Positions 1 to 12,365 of a DNA stretch of 64,000 nt are shown here, one piece after another. Each line of letters starts with the position of its first letter. Position 1 is the stretch's first letter. This stretch comes from Cryptomeria japonica (lineage: Eukaryota > Streptophyta > Pinopsida > Cupressales > Cupressaceae), in the NCBI RefSeq assembly GCF_030272615.1, contig NC_081407.1, positions 148,055,744-148,119,743 on the forward strand. The letters are read 5' to 3'. Under the pieces are notes generated by a model. It saw only the letters and a list, made by a program, of their open reading frames with translations, was not told the DNA's origin and did not search any database. The position numbers were made by a program, and so were the translations under genes.

Positions 1-189
1 TGACTAGGTCATATGAGTGAGAAAGAGCTCAAGGTATTAATAAAGTATCAGTTACTTATATATTAACAATCTTTGAATTGTGAACATTCCACAAGCATTG
101 TGTCTTTGGTAATCAATGTAGATAGAATTTTAGAATAGGTAGTCATGCAAGCGTATTCTATACTATATTTATTCAAATGCTTAGGGATC

Positions 190-760
190 ATCCCCTATAG
201 TTTCTCTTGGAGGGTCATCATATTCATTGACATTTATAGATTATTATCCTAGAATGGTATGGGGTGATATTCTTAAAACTAAAGTTGATGTCTTTAATAT
301 ATTTCTAAAAGAAGTTTAGAGTTTTGATTGAAAAGAGTATTTATAGATCAATCAAATTTTGAAGAATAAATTTTGGAGGTGAGTTCGCATTTTTGAAATC
401 TCAAAATTATTATAAGGAAGCTAGGATAAAAAAGAATAAGACCATAATTTATACTCATTTATAAAATGGTGTTACAAAATGTATGAACATGACTCTTTTA
501 ATGAGATCAAGGAGCATGCTTACTAACACCAAGTTGGACCAAGAGTTGTGGGAAGAACAAAGAATTACATCATGTTATGCAGTAAATGGATCACCATAAG
601 TTGTAGTATATTTTAAGATCCCTAAAGTGGTATGGATTAACATTATTAATTAGATGCCAAATCCTAGAAACATATTTTTATTCGATATGGTAATGGAGTT
701 AAGGGATACATATTGTGGTATCCTACTAACAAAAAAATCATCATCAAAATAAGGTGTAAT
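190..760 (+). pseudogene. Ty1/copia integrase remnant
   Basis: Broken coding sequence of a copia integrase, readable only by switching frames. About 205-300 reads like the start of the integrase core (SYSLTFIDYYPRMVWGDILKT, compare the family's FIDDYSRxxWxxFLKTK). About 440-595 reads NGVTKCMNMTLLMRSRSML and then LWEEQRITSCYAVNGSP, matching the family's QNGVAERxNRTLxExxRSML and LWxEAxxTAxYxxNRSP. About 690-745 reads GNGVKGYILWYPTNKKIII, the end of the integrase where the family has GYRLWDPxxKKxxxSR. Many stops and shifts make it non-functional. I see no clear RT domain or LTR of this element nearby. The family assignment rests on several motifs in the right order. Confidence 0.7.
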
Positions 761-3700
761 TTTTTAAATTTTTTTCTTGAATAAAAAATGGCAACATTGA
801 AGTTGATATATAATAGGAATAGGTACTACACAACCTCCACAAGTTTTTTGAAAATTCATCCATCTCTATAAAATAGGGAGCAAGAAAAAGTTTCTAAAGA
901 TGAAGATGTAGATGTTTAAAATATACTAGAAAATGTGGAAAATCACAACCATCTATAAGGAGATCTAAATAGGTCACAAATCCTCCTAAAAGGTATGATG
1001 ATTATGTTTCATCAATTTCTTTTATATATCGTGATATCTACTTTCAACAAGTATAATATTGCAGTATAATCATGCTCTCACCCCTACTTTTAATGTATTC
1101 CCAAAAATTCTCAATCCTTCCCTCCTTGTGAAGAATGAGAGTCCCACTACTAAAACAAATTTCTCTAGCATCTCTAGTTCCTCATTCGCTATTTTTAATG
1201 GGACTGGACCCTTATCAAGCCTATCTAATAAAAAATACTATCACCTCAAAAGAAAAATCACAAAAGATGGTATAATATTTCACAAATTAAGAGTACATGA
1301 ATTTTAAGAGAAATAGTAATATTCTCATTAGAGAAATGAATGGATTTGAAGTTCTTGTCTTGCTTAATATGTAAAGACTATAAATTCATTCTATCTTTCT
1401 CCATAAATTGAGTTGATATAGGTGATATTTACTATGATCACCTCTACTATAATGATCCTCGACAATATTTAGATTTCTTTGAGTAATGAGAATTTAAAGA
1501 TGGAGGTTAAAGGGGTTATATTCAAGTAGTTAAATTATTGGGTTCCATTGTATAAATCTAAGTTTGAGTTTTCAAAGTGACATTTCAACATTGATATGTA
1601 TAGTATAGTAGTTAACTATGGTGAACATGTTGGCCTTTGAAACATGACAACTTTAGTAGTATTAAGATTAAGACTTGTCTATATTAGGCTAGTACTCTTT
1701 TACACAATGAATTTGGTTAAGAAATATAGAATTAATGAGTTATCCTTTCTAATGATCAAGTTTGTATGTTCATACCAATTTCATTTACTTTCAATTTAGG
1801 TAATTTAGATGAGAAACAACATCTATTTTTTTATTTATTTTTAACAAGAACTCGATATTAGTGTAAAACATGTTATACATAAATTTGAAAGTGCTCAAGA
1901 AATTATCCACAAGTTAAATAGTTTACTACTATTCTATTATTGTTATGGTACCTAGCAAGATTAACATCATTTTTCAATTGTAAGTTTTGTTATTGGAAAT
2001 GATCAGCTTAGTATTTGTGTTCACATGTTTCATTAAGTAGTATATAAAAAATATATCTTGTCATTAATTTCCTATGATTCTATGACAAGGTGATATATTT
2101 TGAAAGATGCTTTGAATAGATTAGGTATTAGAAGCACCCTATTAAGGTAATAAGCTATTTTATAGTACATCCTTATAGGATTTAAACTTTCCCCAAAGTT
2201 TTGATTAAGCTATTGAGTGAAATGATATCTTTTATTGGCAACTATGTATTTGTCTCCTTTCAATTGCATTTAGTAGAGGAAAAGACAACATTGTTGTAGT
2301 CCAAAATGCATGACTATCATTTGTGGATGTGTTTTGAGATAGCAATAGTTAACTTCATAGCATGTCTTGTATTATATAATTATTAATTTTTAATTGAAGA
2401 GGAAAAGAACACTTTTTTACAATAAGGATTTACATGAATGAATAAATTATAGAAGTTACAAAATGGAAAGATCTAAATCATAAACTTGCACTAATTTCTT
2501 GTGAAACCATAATTAGTTTCATGCAAAAGAACATCTATAGTTTTCATCATCACATTTTATAGGAAAGCATTTCTATTTGATCTAATTTTGTATTAAAATA
2601 ATTAATAAAATATAAAATTTGTGAAATAATATATATATAAAATTAAAGTGGTAGATTTACCAATACCCTATTATTGTTTGTGAGTTATGATGCAGATACA
2701 AGTTAAGCTACAAGAGACAACAAAAAAATTAAAAGGGGAGAAATGTTATGAAACATTTTCTCCAATGTGAAAAAAAGTTATGAAAGCATTAAATAGAGAT
2801 AGACAAACAAAGGATAATGTGACTTTTTATTTGGAGTAGATATTAATGAAGAATATTACAAGAACTCTTTTAAAATGGATGAATAAATATATTTATTAAA
2901 TACTTATTAAAGACAATCATTATAAAAAGGTGTGTGATGGTTTGAAAACCATACATTAAGGCTTATATAAAACATTTATGTGAGACTTTGCAGAGGGCAT
3001 TGATACCACTCAAGGAAGAATAAAGTGATTTGGTGGGATATGGGCATTGGAGAGGGGCACGCAAAGTGTGTCCAACTTGGGGTATAGAGTACACCCAGGA
3101 TTGTCCTAGCCAAGGCATTGTTTGTGTAGGATTGATGCAAGTAGAGACACAATTTTGTGTGAGTAGGCACAAACTATTTTTACATGGGTTCTCCAAGTGT
3201 TCCATAGTGAGATCAAAGGCCACTAAAATATTCTTAGGGTGAGAGGGGCCTTTCCAAGTGCTATGATTCGGATAAGTATTGAAAACCATTAATGCTAAAA
3301 GATATTGAGAACATTATATATATGTTTTTTATAATTAAATAATGTTGTTTTATGTAATTTATTATATTAATTAATTATTATAGAGTTCATACAAATTATA
3401 AAATGTATAGTGTACATTGTTATTTATAACTATTTTTATAACACAACCTGTTGCAAATTATTTTAACTCTAACATTAACCATATTTAAACGCCCTAGAGA
3501 TACTTAATAAAATTTGGGAGAAAAGTGATTTTGCAATATTATACAAGTATAAATTGTAATACTAAGAATCAAAATATCACTACCATTCTAATATATATAT
3601 TTTATTAGTATCCACACATCAAATCCAATTTGTTTATGATGAACTTCTGGATATACTTCTTCAAAAAGTGTGAGCTTAATCCATGCAACTTCTATTTGTC

Positions 3701-5170
3701 TTTATTTTTCCAGCTTTCTTGACCTTTTCTCACATTAGCTAGTTTCTTTCCAACATTAATTATAGTATTACAATAATTCAAAAATTATAAAACTATTGTC
3801 AACTTAATAACTCAAGCATAATAAAAAAATTTCCATCCAACTTAATTTCCAAAAGAAGGATTCCACAATTATCCATTCTAAAATTCAACTTAAATATTCA
3901 TCAATAAAAAGTACAACTAAAAAAAAAAATTAAAATAATTTTTTATCTTGATCTTAAAATGTTTCCATACATATGCACAACTAAAGTGTTCCAACCACCA
4001 ACTCTTCTCCAATTTCCAACTTTTTCTTCAAACTAGATGTTTTCTCCAACCTCCTCTTCTAGCTTTAATACCATGGAGAAAAGAAAAAACCACACCAAGA
4101 ATTAATATGGAAACAATAAAAATAACAGACGATTTCAATTAATTGTTAAAGATGATTTCCTCCTTATCTTATAAGGAAAATGCATGGACATAAGTTCACT
4201 CTACATTTTTCATATGGCTGAGACATATTTATAGTTGTTGATTCTGAACAGGGATTCAATTTGTATCAGATAAATATTATTTTAAATACTTGATCTATTG
4301 ATTTCTAGAATCCTATAAAGAAATTATTATAAAATTCTAAGATTGATATATTTTAGGATTACTGATTTAATTCTCAACCATCAATAGATATAAATGTTTA
4401 AATGCTGACATAACAAGAAGTAAATCTTGTCAAATTAGTACACTGTAATTTTGATATTTATCAAAATAAAAAAACACATCTACATACAAAGCAAGACGAC
4501 AACGTGTCTTTTGACTGTTTATATGGAAAATTACAACGTGGATCTATCCTCTTTTGAAATTGTTTCAAAAGCCAATCAATGCCAACATGGTTGTATTGAC
4601 ATATATATAGAAACTATACCTTTCTTTTTTTTAACTTTTAAGACATTCTAGACTGATTTGAATTTTCAACCTTCGCAACTATAAATGACCTTCACTAAAG
4701 TCTGGCTTTTTATGGACTAAACTTGAAAGTAGCACTCACCAACAAGAGAGTGCATTAAAAGTCTGAAAAGAAGGGAGGACGTGTGTCATGAAAAATAAAT
4801 ATAAAAAATATTGAATCAAACAACAACACATTCAAGATAATCTAGAATATGTATTAATGTGATTTCAGGTTTTTTTATTTTTTATTTATTTTTTGATTTC
4901 TAAATATTTATTAACTAGTGTCAATATATTGTATATTTTTTTTATGTTTGATCTTTAATTTAACATGACTTTATGTGAGGAACACCTATCAATCTTGTAA
5001 ATATAATAACATATACTATTTCATCCTACAATCTAATAATCTATGTCCTTACCTTGACACTATCGAATACAATCTTGCTAAAATTTCTCTATCAACATGT
5101 CCCTAATATGTAGTAAGAGCTAGATTTGTTTTTTAACTAAAATTATCATATCTTAGTGATTCTTTAAACC
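761..5170. other. AT-rich intergenic DNA, no gene recognised
   Basis: Very AT-rich sequence with short open frames only. The piece from about 760 to 2300 may be further decayed copia internal sequence, but I could not follow conserved RT motifs. A slightly more GC-rich block at about 2975-3270 has open frames on both strands and no recognisable product. Nothing else is supported. Confidence 0.5.
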
Positions 5171-5175
5171 TGTAG

Positions 5176-5247
5176 CCTTTAGGTGTATCCTCAATTAATG
5201 TTCAATTGTACCCTTTAGGTGTATCCTCAATTAATGTTCAATTGTTT
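5176..5247. repeat. 36-bp tandem duplication
   Basis: Two adjacent, almost identical copies of a 36-bp unit starting CCTTTAGGTGTATCC, at 5176 and 5212. It is a recent local duplication in non-coding DNA. Confidence 0.85.
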
Positions 5248-7760
5248 AATCATACACACATTAATTAATGCCACTTTGCCTCTACCTTTCTAATACTACT
5301 ACTTGAGTGGTTAGGAAGACCTACTTTCTCCCATCAATTAAGACTCGGAAAACAAATTATATACCTCCAATAGACCATTATTCATTATCAAAACACTCAA
5401 TAAAAAGACACCAAAAATTAAACATATCATATTGAACTCGAAGAATTTGTAAACGACAATATGCTACATATTTTTCTTTGGTAATATCAATGATAAGAAA
5501 ACTCAATATTATATTTATATTGTCTACATACATACATACATACCCAGAATGAATTTATAAAAATTTAAAAAAATCACTTACGAATTGAAAGTAACCCACA
5601 ACCATTAATATCTCCTTGCCAATTAATCTATACAATCGATGCAAGTAATATATTTGGACAACTTGTACAGCCACCTCATCTACTCTTTCCATTCAAACAT
5701 CAATTTCGAAAGAATATAAACAAATCTGATTTGTTTGACATTTTTAAAATAAAAATAAGAATATAATTACTCATGCAACTTTTAGCATCTAAAAGATGTA
5801 TTAAGTATTTAAGACGCAAGTATTCGTCAAAATTGCCGTTTTTCTTCTACACATTTGAACAACATGAATTATATTTAAACTCCAGCTAAAAAATACATAT
5901 AATTACTCAATAGTAGATCTACCGATAAATGATTTGATAGAACCTTTCAATACTTCTATGGTGCAGCCGAATGAAGAGTAAAAATTAATGGTCATCAAGT
6001 TTGAAAGCAAACTTTATGTCATTGCTCATATAAAAAACAAATCTTTGGCATCAAGTGCGTGAAAGAAATTAAAGTTGTGTACGCAACAAATTCTGCACGT
6101 TCTCTCACCCACAATGTCATTATCACGGAGGTTTAGGGACATTTCAACATTTAAGACCACAATATTTCTTTGTAATGAATTTTTTATTCTTATTTATTCT
6201 AATGAACTTTAATTTTGATTTTGACTATTGAATTGTTAAACCTATGAGAGATTTTTTTGGCTTCTAACATACATCTCATCAACACATTATTTTCCTGTTT
6301 AGGGGTAAGCTGAATAGATTTTGCAAAAGCCCTAAAACAGAACAAACAAATTAATATATTTTGTATGGTTAGAATCTATATTTCTGACACTTACGTGCGC
6401 CCTCGGATTTATCCTCCATTATTTTCAAGCGTTTTACGCATTAGTCGGTGTTTACTCAGGTCGTGCTTTGGTTAACAGTCGATGAGTTGTGTATGTAAGC
6501 TTTTTCCCATAAAAAGGCAGACATTTAGTCAAGATTGATTACTGGTTTGTAGTTGGCAAGTCTCTAACGCAATCACTCTCAGAATTCAATGTCGATAGTT
6601 CAAATCAGAGCAAAATGTTTTCGACATGTTGACGTCAGGCCGTACTTTGGTAATGGAGACTGGAAAACATGATACAGTTTTAAGGTACCTGTTTACACTT
6701 GTCATTAAACAAAATTCTATAAGCGTTAATGAACATTGAAAGCATTATTTTCATCTAAGCAATTATTGTTTGATTTAGATTGACAATTCACAAATCAATT
6801 TTTAGTATTGTTTTGGTTAATCCAACACCCTTCCGAAGTTCGATTGAAGCTCTAATACCACATGTAAAACTTCCAGTGATTGATTCTGGAAATAATTTCA
6901 GAAAAGTATATTTTTGGCGATGTAGTTATCTGGTTTGTAACACCTTATGATATGTAAATGTATATCTTTTGTCAGGGGAAGTTGAATGGCTTCAAATGAA
7001 CTCACCAGGGATCAAGTCTTGTTGAGTACAAGGATCCAATATAATAAGGAATGAGACGGAAATCGTGGCCCAGGTGAATGTGGCGGAATGGATACCCCTC
7101 ACTTCTTTGCTCTTAGTCAAGGAGGTTTCAGCCTAAGGCTCCTCCCCTATAAAGTGGCAAAAACTATTTTGTGAAGGGACTGCCATGCTCCAAGGTCTAG
7201 ACCTCCCTCAGAAAAATTAAAAATGTGTATACCTTTTTCCTTTTTATTTTTTTATGTACAATCACTCAAGAGAATCTGTAACAATATTTATGACAGCATA
7301 ATTGTAGGAGATTTTGTTAATGTTGTACCCTTATTTGGATTTGTTTTATGGGGAATGTATAAAATTGTAAAATTTGTTTATAATAAAAGAAGTCATTACA
7401 TGTAGATGGGATATATCTGATTATTAATCTATTTTTTCTTTTCTAATAGTAATTTGATTTAATTATTTTGATGATGGATGGATTATCAGCATGATCTAAA
7501 TTGTTAATGAAAAATTAATCATAAAATCTAATCCAGAAGCAGTTATGACCAACATCGAACTAATTTCAAACATAGTATTTACACTTCCAATGATAAAAGA
7601 TCCAATTATTCTTTTTGATAATTCTGATTTCTGATAATGAAATATGAAATTTGATCCGAAACACTACAAAAACTCACACAATTCATACCACTATCATGAA
7701 TTGTCTTACAGTTACAATTCCAGTGTCTCCATAAGACAAATTTTCCCTCTAGCAGAAGCT
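5248..7760. other. Intergenic DNA 3' of the LOR gene, with a possible copia primer site
   Basis: No gene seen. At 6849-6860 the plus strand reads GCTCTAATACCA, one base from the complement of the initiator-Met tRNA primer site used by copia elements. It is followed at 6863 by TGTAAAAC, a possible LTR edge of a minus-strand element. No matching second LTR or coding sequence was found, so this is only a hint. A short (CATA)n tract lies near 5525. The stretch 6360-7200 is less AT-biased and may include low-copy sequence. Confidence 0.4.
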
Positions 7761-8985
7761 TTAGTCTACATTAGAACACTCATCTTTTCTGCTCATTTCT
7801 GATTTCCCAAGAAATCGGTATGATTTGAGGGTAGAATTAAGTCCAAGCAGTAGAAGATTAGAGAGATACTCTCGGTTAATATGATTTACAATTACAATCC
7901 AGCTCGCAACCAGAGCGGGGTCAAAACCAGGATAGACCACCAAGCTAAACACACCCCTGTCAACCATCATGCTGCAATTTTCATGTTTTCTTTTAACCTG
8001 GATACAACAATCCCCAGTGTAAGTATTTTCATTCTACACAAATCTGTCTATGCCTTGCGTATAAGTTCTGCAAAGGCAAAATTTAAATTAAAACAGCATA
8101 ACATATTCCTTGTTATTAATGACATCACAATCTATTATGATTATGGTCTTTGTTTGTAGATTAAATTTTGTAAGAGTTTTTTATCAAGTGTCGGATCATA
8201 TTCTGTCTCTAATTCAAAATGTAGATACAAAAACTTTTATACAATCTGATCTAAAAACAGCAGCCATAATATACATTTTAGTGATGTAAAAACTCTTACA
8301 CAATCTAATCGGAAAACAACAACCATAAACATTCTTTACAATTTAAGACCTCTTACACAATCTAATCCGAAAACAACAGCAATAAATAATTTTTGACTAA
8401 TTGACACAATAATCATGAACTAACCTCTGCAACCAGATTGCGGGACCTGGTGAAAATTGCACATGCCCTCTCTCTGAAGGATCCCTCAATGTGATAATCA
8501 CCACGCCTCCTCATATAGTCCTTAAAAGAAGAACCCACAAAGACATCAATAGATGTGGTTGCAGGTATAATGGATGAACACTTAATGCTAAACACCCTTC
8601 TTCTTCTGGGTCCACTTCCATCTTCCCCATTGTAGATGAAACCTTCCCATCTCTGGTGAAGACTTACAACCTGCTCATTAAACTACACATTAAGAATTTG
8701 TAGCGTGCAGTAAACTAAGAAAACAAGAAATAGAATCCAACATACCTTCCTGCGTAGCAGAATAAGAGGATTTCCTGAAGCATCCATTAAAAGGAGTTGG
8801 GTTGCGACATTAGGAGTCCAATTTTCAACTCTGAAAAGAAGATTGCCTGATGAATCGAATATCATAAAACCAATGCCACTGAAAAAGAAGTCCTTTTTCC
8901 AAACTGTTAATACTTGTGGGCATGCAGCAGTAGAATGGTGGTGTTCAGTAGCATTAGGGGAATGATGAGGATGGATCTGAGCCAT
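7761..8985 (-). CDS. LURP-one-related (LOR, Tubby C-like fold) protein, three exons
   Basis: Exons on the minus strand are 8985-8746, 8670-8425 and 7997-7761, giving 80, 82 and 78 codons plus stop (240 residues). Introns of 75 and 427 bp start GTATGTT and GTTAGTT and end in CAG; all junctions are phase 0. Residues 25-80 carry the family pattern LTVWKKDFFFSGIGFMIFD, then LLFRVENW and LLLMDASGNPLILLRRK. Exon 2 continues VSLHQRWEGF and VFSIKCSS. Exon 3 begins VKRKHENC and contains VFSLVVYPGFDP followed by the hydrophobic helix ALVASWIVIVNHIN that fills the barrel in this family. Length is slightly above the usual 190-220 residues because of a His-rich N terminus and a tail of about 25 residues. 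Arabidopsis LURP1 of this family is needed for basal defence to an oomycete; membrane binding is proposed from the Tubby-like fold. The specific function here is unknown. The start chosen is ATG 8985; an upstream in-frame ATG at 9009 is possible. Confidence 0.88.
8228..8396. repeat. Triplicated unit inside LOR intron 2
   Basis: Three degenerate copies of a unit of about 60 bp, each holding a variant of TCTTACACAATCTAATC followed by GGAAAACAACARCCATAAA. They lie wholly inside intron 2 of the LOR gene and do not affect the coding sequence. Confidence 0.7.
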
Positions 8986-9009
8986 TTTTTTCTTTACAGT
9001 TCCACACAA

Positions 9010-10160
9010 TGGGCTACATACATTTACCAGTTTAAATCGAACAAACAGGTGTTGAATTAAAGGCTTCGAAAAGAGTTGTGGACATTAGTTTCCAGTCTTG
9101 ACACGCTCTTTCAACGCGCGAGGTCCAAAGGGGTGAAATCCGCACCGTAATGTCGGCATAAAAGACGGGAAAACAAAATATCTTGCGCTCGTGGCAAAAT
9201 CTTTCACTGTTAGATTATGATGGGTTTGCTATAAATTCAATGAACTGTAATTTTCACTTTTGGCTTGTATATTTATTTGTTTTTTTCAATTCCCTAAGGT
9301 TGGCGCTTGTCTTTTTACATAATTCTATCGGGAGGTCTAGCATGTTCGTTGGTGAAGGGCTTTTGTGCTCGCAAGGCCATGTGTCTGTGCTGGGCCATTG
9401 TGCTCGCAGATTTGAACAAGTGAAGTGTGGGGATGAGGTCCCCCGTTTGTGGTCTCACTGATTCATAGCTTCGGGTCAAAAGCATTTACCCCTTAAAAAA
9501 ATAAAAAAATGGATGTGCTTGTTTTCTAAAGACTTTGTTTATAAATTAGAAATAAAATTGCACTGCTTTTTCAAAAATGTGGTTTAGAGGATAGAAACTT
9601 GCATGTGTGTAATAGAAGGGTACAAATTTATAAAAAAATTAGAGTAAGATGATAAAAAGAAAAATTACATGTTGATTTGGTCAAGTATGACGTTTTGCTT
9701 GAATTCAATATCTTTTTGTCAAAATATTTATTCTTCCAGAAATTTTTTTGGGGATGTATATCATGTAATCCACATCTCATTAAATAAAAGGAATGACTAC
9801 AAATTGAAAGTGATTTCAAAGAAGTTCTATCCCCCAACCATGTTATCAATTATTATTGTCACATCCATATCAATGACAAAGTTTGCTAGGAAAATTATTT
9901 CCTTATTGATCTACTTAAAAATGTGAACATTACACAAATTGTTATTTCAAAATATAAATAAACAAGATTACATGCACATGCATGCATATCCATATATATA
10001 TAGATATACATATAAATATGCATTTACATATACATATGCACACGCACGCACACATGCACACACACACATATGCATACATGCATGCATGTGTGTGTGTATG
10101 TGTGTGTGCGTGTGTGTGTGTACTAGTGCTATTTTACTGATCCTTTCTTCACATACACAT
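9010..10160. other. Upstream region of the LOR gene and AT-rich spacer
   Basis: About 9010-9180 should hold the LOR promoter and 5' leader on the minus strand. I see no convincing TATA box, only a GC-richer stretch with CGCGCG near 9115. About 9330-9470 is GC-richer than its surroundings with a meaningless open frame. 9480-10000 is AT-rich with no gene. Confidence 0.45.
10030..10122. repeat. Inverted (CA)n / (TG)n microsatellite
   Basis: A run of CA and CGCA repeats on the left (about 10038-10068), a CATGCATGCATG centre (about 10074-10089) and a run of TG repeats on the right (about 10088-10122). The two arms are near-perfect inverted complements, so the tract can form a large hairpin or alternating purine-pyrimidine Z-type structure. 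It lies only 40 bp from the left end of the gypsy element. The open frames across it on both strands are artefacts of the repeat. Confidence 0.9.
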
Positions 10161-10165
10161 ACTAC
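10161..10165. repeat. Target site duplication ACTAC (left)
   Basis: Five bases directly before the 5' LTR. The same five bases follow the 3' LTR at 35415-35419. A 5-bp duplication is the normal product of gypsy integration and proves that the two LTRs belong to one insertion. Confidence 0.9.
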
Positions 10166-11194
10166 TATAGTCACATAAATCTATTCATTTTAATTAAATG
10201 AATATTTACTATTTATTTGATTAAAAATCCACTAGCCACCAGTTAATTAAATTAACATTTAATTAATTCATCTTCAAACATTCTCCTATTAATTAAATAA
10301 ATTATTCAGTTTATTTAATTAATTCATTAAACTAAATTCACAATCAATTAAATGAATAAATTCTATTTTATTTTCATTTAATCCCCTTTCCTCTTTTAAA
10401 TAAATTAAATAAAACATTTATTTAAATCATTAAAACCCCTCCACTTGCATTCTCCTAAAAATGCAACTTGCACCTATTTGTTGAAATAAATGAATTTTAT
10501 TTTAATAAAAATCTTATTTTCCCTCATCCACCAAACCCACTTGCAATCCTAATCCCCTTCTAGATTCTTCTAAACCCCTTTCTAATTAGCCTAATCCATC
10601 CCCTAAATATTGTCACATTCCTAAGCAACTTGGAGTCACTTCTCAAACACTTCAAAGTATTTGAAAAACACTAAATAATTTGTGTGTTCAACAATTTAAC
10701 CTCTAAAGTCTTCTAAACCCCTTATGGCTCTTACATGACCATTAATGGTTAACTCAACTCACCCAAATGGTTAAGGAATTTGACCCCTAACTTAACCCTC
10801 ATTTGACCCATGTGTCTTCTCAAGCATTTATTGCTTTGACCATGGTTATCCTCACTAACTCTTGCACAAGAGTTTATCCATTGGATAAAAGCATTATTCT
10901 TTGGATAATGAGTTTATTCACTCAACCCAACCTTAACCTTAACTCCCAAGTTAACTCTCAGGTCATGTCAAACATTTAATGCTTCTTCCCTCTCCTCTCA
11001 ACCTATCTCATATTAACACTTGTCATCCTGGGATTGGGTTGAAAGCCCTCTCATGGATTGAATATCATTCAATCCTGACCCTTGTTGAGATTATTCAATC
11101 TCAACCATCCATTGCTCCATTTTACCTATAGGGCAAGTGCAAGGTAATGAGTCACAAATTCGCGGAAGTCCGTGCGTTGGAAAATGCGCTCTTA

Positions 11195-11505
11195 TAAACG
11201 GGGGCACGTTTGTGCTTCGGGCTCCCGAGCCGAAAGGTAACGAGGGTTCGAAGCAAAAAAAAAGGGCCCTCGTTTTGTTCTAAAACGGAGGCCCGCTTTT
11301 AAACAAAACGGGGGCCCATTTTTTAGAAACGGGGGCTCGTTTTTAAAAACGGGGGCCCGTTTCTAAAAACGGGCCCTCGTTTTTAAAAACGGGGGCCCGT
11401 TTCTAAAAACGGGCCCCCGTTTTGTTTAAAAGCGGGCCCCCGTTTCTAAATAGCATTTTTCCTTTTTTTTCCACAAGCCGTCCTTGTTTGAAAACGGGGG
11501 CCCGT
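11195..11505. repeat. Array of AACGGGGGCCCGTT dyad motifs
   Basis: About eleven copies of a short GC-rich near-palindrome flanked by A and T runs, for example AAAACGGGGGCCCGTTT, AAAACGGGCCCTCGTTTT and AGCGGGCCCCCGTTTC. In the dense part (about 11300-11450) units follow every 22-28 bp, in both orientations of the G5C3 asymmetry. The rest of the inserted element is AT-rich, so this is a sharp GC island without coding capacity. Confidence 0.9.
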
Positions 11506-12343
11506 TTTGTGGAAGTTGATTCCACAACCCGCCACTTGGCTCGGGATTAGACCCGAGATAGCCCTGGGATGGCCACACCTGAGACATGGACCTGCAAATT
11601 CAAATCTCCATGAATGAAAGCACAAATATGAACTTCAGAAATAGTTTACACGCCTCTAATCCGAGAATTTTTATACAAAATTAAAACCCATTTCAGATTA
11701 TACTGTCTAGATTCTAAATATGTAATTTTATTTAAAAATTGATTATTTTAACTATTTTTCATTTAATTTATACTAAATCGGGTCCATAAATTTGAAATAT
11801 TAACTAATTTTGTTAATTTTATAACTTTTTTATTTTAAAGAATTTTGGAAAAAAAATTATATGTCATCAATCTACACAAAATTCTTTTGTATTTAAAAAA
11901 AAAAAAAATCAAAAAATGTTAAGTTTACATCAAATTATGTGAGTCGTACACGTCAAATTTTTAAAAAGATAATTACAGCCATTAAAAAATTAATTAAAAA
12001 AAATATTTGAAAAAAAAATACAGAAAAATATGCTCATCAATCTTTAGTGTGTTAGAAACCATTTCCCTAAACGGTTTGAGAAAATAATTTTAATTGTGTC
12101 AAAAAGTGTGGGTCGTACACATGCATGGTATGGTCCTGAAACAAACATTTTTAAAACATAGTTTTTAGAACTCCATTTAAAAAGTTATTTTTTATTATGT
12201 GGGTATTAAAATAAAGTATATATTCGGAAAGTACACTCAAAGGGCTATCTTTTATATTACTGACTTTTTCCAAGATTCAATCTCTAAGTGTTTCAAAATT
12301 TAAGCTCAAATGAGCCAAAATCTGAAAATCAGGGAAAACACTT

Positions 12344-12365
12344 CCACTTTTTGGCCAAAAAGTGG
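12344..12365. repeat. 22-bp perfect palindrome near the right end of the TIR element
   Basis: CCACTTTTTGG followed by its exact reverse complement CCAAAAAGTGG, 22 bp inside the right inverted repeat. It could form a hairpin; its role is unknown. Confidence 0.9.

Noticed and set aside
9939-10178. Open frames on both strands over the CA/TG tract
   Set aside because: Products are His/Thr or Cys/Val dipeptide runs from a microsatellite.
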